A stretch of 7,965 bases of DNA from assembly GCA_003519485.1 (NCBI GenBank), contig DOWQ01000331.1, positions 1-7,965 of the forward strand. The letters are read 5' to 3'. Numbering within the stretch: the stretch's first letter is position 1; every line of letters starts with the position of its first letter. Positions 4,825-7,965 of the stretch are shown in pieces. A program made the position numbers and the translations under genes. The notes under the pieces were generated by a model. It saw nothing but the letters and a program-made list of their open reading frames with translations. It was not told the origin of the DNA and did not search any database. This stretch comes from Streptomyces sp. (lineage in GTDB: Bacteria > Actinomycetota > Actinomycetes > Streptomycetales > Streptomycetaceae).

Positions 4825-5471
4825 TACTTCGCCGGCTTCTTGCCGGTGATGCCCAGGTGGACCAGAGTGGCCAGGCTCGGCTTCAACTCCGCCTGCTTGA
4901 CGCCCCAGCTCTGGAAGCCCTTCTGGTGCGAGGCGGCCGCGGCCAGCATCACGACCAGCGAACCGGCCATGGCCGCCGCGTTGGTGTCCTTGTCGACCCG
5001 GCCCTTGGCCTGAAGGTCCTTGACGGACTCGGTCAGGGAGCTGGTGACCGAGTTGAGGATTTTCATCCGGATCTTGTAGAACCGTTTGTCGCCCTCGGCC
5101 GCGCCGAGGTCCACGACCCGCAGGATCGCGTCGTTGCTGCGCCAGAAGGAGAGGAAGCCGTCGACGAGTTGTTCCGCCGTCTCCCGGCCGGCCCTTCCGG
5201 CCCAGGAGCGGCCCGCGACGAGTTCGGTCAGGCCCGTGCCCTCCTTGGCCATATCGTCGGCGAGCTCCAGGACGGCGCCTTCGACGTCCGGGAAGTACTG
5301 GTAGAAGGTCGCGGGGGAGGTCCCCGCCCGGCGGGCGACATCGATGACTTTGACGTCCCGGTACGGAGACGAACTGAGCATCTCGCTGAGGCAGTCGAGG
5401 AGCTTCTGGCGCGTCGCCTGTCCACGGCGTCCGGCCACCCGCCCGTCGACGGTGCGAACTTGTCCTGTCAT
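4824..5471 (-). CDS. TetR-family transcriptional regulator
   Basis: A 215-residue, all-helical, dimeric DNA-binding protein of usual TetR size. The N-terminal TetR_N domain covers about 17-65, with the helix-turn-helix KVIDVARRAGTSPATFYQYF at 41-60. The C-terminal ligand/dimer domain (about 80-205) has conserved-looking segments such as FWRSNDAILRVVDLGAAEGDKRFYKIRMKILNSV (in pieces at 109-142) but no identifiable ligand site. The ATG at 5471 has no Shine-Dalgarno; TAAGCT on the minus strand (5483-5478) lies six bases upstream, so leaderless translation is plausible. It likely represses the monooxygenase through the ATTGAC-N8-GTCAAT site and may regulate itself or the divergent VOC gene. I recall close homologues being widely conserved in Streptomyces near afsK, but I do not know its effector. 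Confidence 0.93.
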   Translation of the reverse strand: MTGQVRTVDGRVAGRRGQATRQKLLDCLSEMLSSSPYRDVKVIDVARRAGTSPATFYQYFPDVEGAVLELADDMAKEGTGLTELVAGRSWAGRAGRETAEQLVDGFLSFWRSNDAILRVVDLGAAEGDKRFYKIRMKILNSVTSSLTESVKDLQAKGRVDKDTNAAAMAGSLVVMLAAAASHQKGFQSWGVKQAELKPSLATLVHLGITGKKPAK

Positions 5472-5474
5472 GTC

Positions 5475-5488
5475 GTCAGCTTACCGAC
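5475..5488 (-). promoter_or_regulatory. Candidate tetR -10 element within an imperfect dyad
   Basis: TAAGCT (minus strand, 5483-5478) fits the TANNNT -10 pattern and is placed for transcription starting at the tetR ATG. It sits inside GTCAG-CTTA-CCGAC (5475-5488), an imperfect inverted repeat with one mismatch per arm pair, which could be an autoregulatory site. No good -35 is seen. Confidence 0.3.
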
Positions 5489-5573
5489 GGGTGATCGGAG
5501 CGCGATTCGGCCGCGTGCAAACGGGGGGCGCCTCCCGTCGCCCCCGGCATCCGGCCTGACCAGGGGTTTCGTA

Positions 5574-5630
5574 GAAGTGGAGGGTGCTACTCCATTTCAG
5601 TGAATCCCATTATAAACAGGCTGTGGAAAA
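5574..5630. promoter_or_regulatory. AT-rich island in the tetR/VOC divergent region: dyad, TATAAT and DnaA-box-like site
   Basis: GAAGTGGAG (5574-5582) and CTCCATTTC (5590-5598) are inverted arms with one mismatch and a 7-bp spacer. A perfect TATAAT occurs on the minus strand (5614-5609), oriented towards tetR, but without a good -35 at 16-19 bases. TTTTCCACA on the minus strand (5630-5622) fits the relaxed DnaA-box consensus TTWTNCACA. The remainder of 5472-5944 holds no gene I can support. Confidence 0.35.
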
Positions 5631-5944
5631 CTTCTGTGACGGCGGTCGGGCAGTGGCCGGCGGGAACTGGGCGAGGGCCCGGGCAGCGTTCCGGCGGTTC
5701 CCCGCGCCGCCTTCCGTACGGTCTCCGCGGTCCGCGCATGCCGGTACGCGGGCAGCCCTGCCGCCACACCCCGACCGGTGTCAAACCGGAGGCAGTTGTT
5801 CCGCGCGCATGGGTCGTCGCCCGCCGATAGCCTGGCGTTACCGGCAAAGAGAGAACAACCCGGCATCTGGAAGAAAGGTGACAAGCAGCGCATTCGACGT
5901 AGGTGTGCTCTCCGCTCACCCCGACATCGGAAGGATCTGGCGAC

Positions 5945-6760
5945 ATGGCCGTATTCGCGGAGGGCGTGCCCTGCTGGGCGGACGTGATGCTTCCGGACGT
6001 CGCGGCGGGCAAGCGGTTCTACGGCGAACTCTTCGGCTGGACGTTCGAGACCGGCGACGAGCGGTACGGCTTCCGCACCGAGGCGTTCCTCGACGGCAGC
6101 CGGGTCGCCGCGCTCGTGCCCAAGTCCGACGGCCGAATGCCCACGGCCTGGGGTGTCCACCTGGCCACCCCCGACGCCACCGCCACCGCCGGCCGGGTCC
6201 GGGAGGCCGGCGGGCAGCTGATCACGGCTCCGACGGCCATCGGCGACCACGGCGTGCTGGCCCAGGCGGCCGACCCCGGCGGCGCAGTGTTCGGCCTGTG
6301 GCAGAGCGGCACGCACGGCGGCTTCGACGTGCGCGGCAGGCCCGGCTCGTACGCGTGGACCGAGGTGTACACGCGCGACAAGAGCGCGGTGGACCCCTTC
6401 TACCGGCAGGTCTTCGGCTACGGCATCACGGAGATCGACGCCGGTGAGGACTTCGACTTCGCCGTCTGGTCGCCCGCCGGGAGTCCGCCCGGCGAGGAGA
6501 CGGCCATCGGCGGCCGGTGTGTCCTCGACGACCGCTTCCCGGCGGAGATGCCGGCCCACTTCCTCGTCTACTTCGCGGTCGCCGACTGTGACGAGTCGCT
6601 ACGGACCGTGACCCGGCTCGGCGGCCGCTCCACGGCCCCGCCGACGGACACGCCGTACGGTCGTTTCACGATCGTTGTCGACGACCAGGGCGCGAGTTTC
6701 GCCGTCATCGCTTTCCCCGAACCGGTGTCCGATGCGGCCGGTACGGCGCCGGCCGGCTGA
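5945..6760 (+). CDS. kbpA: Twin-domain VOC (glyoxalase-fold) protein; probable AfsK-binding protein KbpA
   Basis: A 271-residue soluble protein made of two vicinal-oxygen-chelate modules: about 8-120 (starts CWADVMLPDVAAGKRFYGELFGW, in pieces; ends DPGGAVFGLWQ) and about 133-258 (SYAWTEVYTRDKSAVDPFYRQVFGY in pieces; ends DDQGASFAVIAF). The layout resembles mycobacterial Cfp30B-type proteins; I cannot assign a catalytic metal site. ATG 5945 is chosen because GAAGGA (5930-5935) lies nine bases upstream; GTG 5903 would add 14 unconserved-looking residues. It lies directly before afsK on the same strand. From memory, S. coelicolor KbpA (about 252 residues) is encoded next to afsK and binds unphosphorylated AfsK, inhibiting its autophosphorylation and thereby lowering actinorhodin production. 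The symbol rests on position and recollection, so it is less sure than the VOC assignment. The 273-base gap to afsK suggests separate promoters. Confidence 0.8.
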   Translation: MAVFAEGVPCWADVMLPDVAAGKRFYGELFGWTFETGDERYGFRTEAFLDGSRVAALVPKSDGRMPTAWGVHLATPDATATAGRVREAGGQLITAPTAIGDHGVLAQAADPGGAVFGLWQSGTHGGFDVRGRPGSYAWTEVYTRDKSAVDPFYRQVFGYGITEIDAGEDFDFAVWSPAGSPPGEETAIGGRCVLDDRFPAEMPAHFLVYFAVADCDESLRTVTRLGGRSTAPPTDTPYGRFTIVVDDQGASFAVIAFPEPVSDAAGTAPAG

Positions 6761-6920
6761 CCCGGCGAATCTCCTCGCGACCCGGCAGTAACCACCTGAC
6801 CTGTGCGTACAGTGGTCCTCCGGGCTGCCCCGCAGCCCTCACCACAGGGCGGGCGACGCCGCGAGCGGAGTGGTGGAGCGCAGTGTTCCAAAACATGACA
6901 CCCCGAGTCGGCCCCCGGTT

Positions 6921-6957
6921 CGCAACCTCCGTCTCTGCCAGGAACAATCAGGTTGCG
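6921..6957. promoter_or_regulatory. Perfect 8-bp inverted repeat upstream of afsK
   Basis: CGCAACCT (6921-6928) and AGGTTGCG (6950-6957) are exact inverted copies 21 bases apart, ending 76 bases before the afsK GTG. It could be an operator or a stem in the mRNA leader. Within the same 273-base gap, CACCAC (6840-6845) and GTGGTG (6870-6875) form another perfect pair, and TACAGT (6808-6813) is a weak -10 candidate. No gene is supported in 6761-7033. Confidence 0.4.
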
Positions 6958-7033
6958 TGTCCCGGGGCTGTTCCCGGTGAGACGCTGCACGGGGCTGGAT
7001 GACTTCGGGCCCCTACGGGGAGGTGGCAGGCAA

Positions 7034-7965
7034 GTGGCGGAGCAGCTGACGCAGCACGATCCGAGACGCATCGGTCCGTTCGAGGTGCTCGGCCGGCTCG
7101 GTGCCGGTGGCATGGGGCTGGTCTATCTCGCCCGCTCGGCGTCCGGCCGGCGGGTCGCGATCAAGACGGTCCGCACGGAGCTCGCCGAGGACCAGCTGTT
7201 CCGGGTGCGCTTCACCCGCGAGGTGGAGGCGGCCCGCGCGGTCAGCGGCTTCTACACCGCCGCGGTGGTGGACGCCGATCCGGCCGCCCCCATCCCCTGG
7301 CTCGCCACCGCCTATGTGCCGGCGCCCTCCCTGGAGGAGATCGTCAACGAGTGCGGCCCGCTGCCCACCCAGGCGGTGCGCTGGCTGGCCGCAGGCGTCG
7401 CCGAGGCCCTGCAGTCCATCCACGGCGCGGGGCTCGTCCACCGGGACCTGAAGCCGTCCAACGTCCTCGTCGTCGAGGACGGGCCGCGGGTGATCGACTT
7501 CGGCATCGCGTCCGGCGTCTCCAACACCCGGCTGACCATGACCAACGTCGCCGTCGGCACCCCTGCCTACATGTCGCCGGAGCAGGCGCGGGACTCCCGC
7601 AGCGTCACGGGCGCGAGCGACATCTTCTCGCTCGGCTCGATGCTCGTCTTCGCGGCCACCGGCCACGCGCCGTTCCACGGCGCCAACCCCGTCGAGACCG
7701 TCTTCATGTTGCTGCGCGAGGGCCCCGACCTGACCGGGCTGCCGGACGACCTCCGGCCGCTGATCGACTCCTGTATGAAGATGGAGATCGACCAGCGGCC
7801 CAGCCCGGCGGATCTCCAGTCGCAGCTCGCCCCGCACCTGTTCTCCTCCGGCGGGGACGACAGCGGCACGGCCTCCGCCTGGCTGCCGGGCGGCGCGGTC
7901 TCCCTCATAGAGCGGCGGCGGGCCGGCCAGCGCTCGGCCGGAGCCGCCCCGGCGCCCGCGCCCGC
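7034..7965 (+). CDS. afsK: AfsK Ser/Thr protein kinase, N-terminal 310 residues (gene cut by window end)
   Basis: A Hanks-type kinase domain runs from about 14 to 270. The glycine loop is LGRLGAGGMGLV (19-30), the ATP lysine is Lys44 (VAIK), the catalytic loop is HRDLKPSN with Asp138, the metal-binding DFG is at 155-157, and SPE is at 181-183. Thr168 in the activation loop coincides with the autophosphorylated Thr168 reported for S. coelicolor AfsK, and the N-terminus QLTQHDPRRIGPFEVLG matches my memory of that protein, which supports GTG 7034 as start; GGAGG (7019-7023) is 10 bases upstream. A Gly/Ser/Ala/Pro-rich linker begins near 271. The full protein (about 800 residues in S. coelicolor) should continue with a PQQ-like beta-propeller, outside this window. 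AfsK phosphorylates AfsR, which activates afsS and secondary metabolism, and also DivIVA at hyphal tips. GTG 6977 is an in-frame alternative with no conserved-looking extension. Confidence 0.95.
   Translation, partial: MAEQLTQHDPRRIGPFEVLGRLGAGGMGLVYLARSASGRRVAIKTVRTELAEDQLFRVRFTREVEAARAVSGFYTAAVVDADPAAPIPWLATAYVPAPSLEEIVNECGPLPTQAVRWLAAGVAEALQSIHGAGLVHRDLKPSNVLVVEDGPRVIDFGIASGVSNTRLTMTNVAVGTPAYMSPEQARDSRSVTGASDIFSLGSMLVFAATGHAPFHGANPVETVFMLLREGPDLTGLPDDLRPLIDSCMKMEIDQRPSPADLQSQLAPHLFSSGGDDSGTASAWLPGGAVSLIERRRAGQRSAGAAPAPAP

Noticed and set aside
5903..5944. Longer start (GTG 5903) for the VOC protein
   Set aside because: GAAGGA is correctly placed for ATG 5945, and the extra residues contain that SD sequence.
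5584..6447. Plus-strand ORF starting in the AT-rich island, and an internal GTG at 5878 with a purine-rich SD-like sequence
   Set aside because: It runs through the VOC gene in another frame, has un-Streptomyces codon use at its start and no domain.
4542..6957. ATCAGGTTGCG shared at 4542-4552 and 6947-6957
   Set aside because: An 11-base match is expected by chance between pairs of sites in a window of this size.
6999..7049. 16-codon ORF (ATG 6999 to TGA 7047) overlapping the afsK start
   Set aside because: Its Shine-Dalgarno is poor and it overlaps afsK in another frame; not enough to call a third leader ORF.
1..7965. CRISPR arrays, insertion sequences, rRNA/tRNA genes, attachment sites
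   Set aside because: Scanning both strands showed no regularly spaced long repeats, transposase motifs, terminal inverted repeats or cloverleaf genes.

Overview
The window is high-GC actinobacterial DNA, almost certainly from a Streptomyces. GC-ending codons dominate, GTG starts are frequent, and the protein families are typical of that genus. The clearest anchor is the right edge: the first 310 residues of a Ser/Thr kinase that I recognise as AfsK, from its near-identity to the remembered S. coelicolor N-terminus and from Thr168 falling at the known autophosphorylation position.

Left part (1-3081) is a regulatory cluster. On the minus strand lie an ECF-type sigma factor gene (181-771) and, overlapping its stop by four bases, the start of a cut-off downstream gene (1-184) that is probably its anti-sigma factor. 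Divergently, on the plus strand, come an STAS anti-sigma-factor antagonist (1132-1506), an EF-hand calcium-binding protein (1630-2193) and an RsbW-like HATPase/anti-sigma kinase (2596-3081). Both the STAS and the ATPase genes have a short leader ORF with a good Shine-Dalgarno sequence, in the same frame as the gene and ending just before its start codon. The 402-base gap before the ATPase gene holds a strong predicted RNA stem-loop pair, a perfect 12-bp palindrome and two related interrupted dyads.

Middle part (3082-5471): a convergent intergenic region with hairpins, then on the minus strand a flavin-containing monooxygenase (3334-4485) and, upstream of it, a TetR-family regulator (4824-5471). 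An ATTGAC-N8-GTCAAT dyad lies just upstream of the monooxygenase start and is the best operator candidate. Both genes look able to be read as leaderless or nearly leaderless mRNAs.

Right part (5472-7965): a 473-base divergent region with an unusual AT-rich island, then a twin-domain VOC protein (5945-6760) on the plus strand immediately before afsK. This is the position I recall for KbpA, the AfsK-binding inhibitor protein. A 273-base gap with a perfect 8-bp inverted repeat leads into afsK (7034 to the window end).

In this order the genes place a sigma/partner-switching/Ca2+ module next to the AfsK Ser/Thr-kinase system. A functional link between these two signalling modules is inference; the VOC-AfsK link rests on recalled literature and position. 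No rRNA, tRNA, CRISPR array, insertion sequence or phage attachment site was seen.
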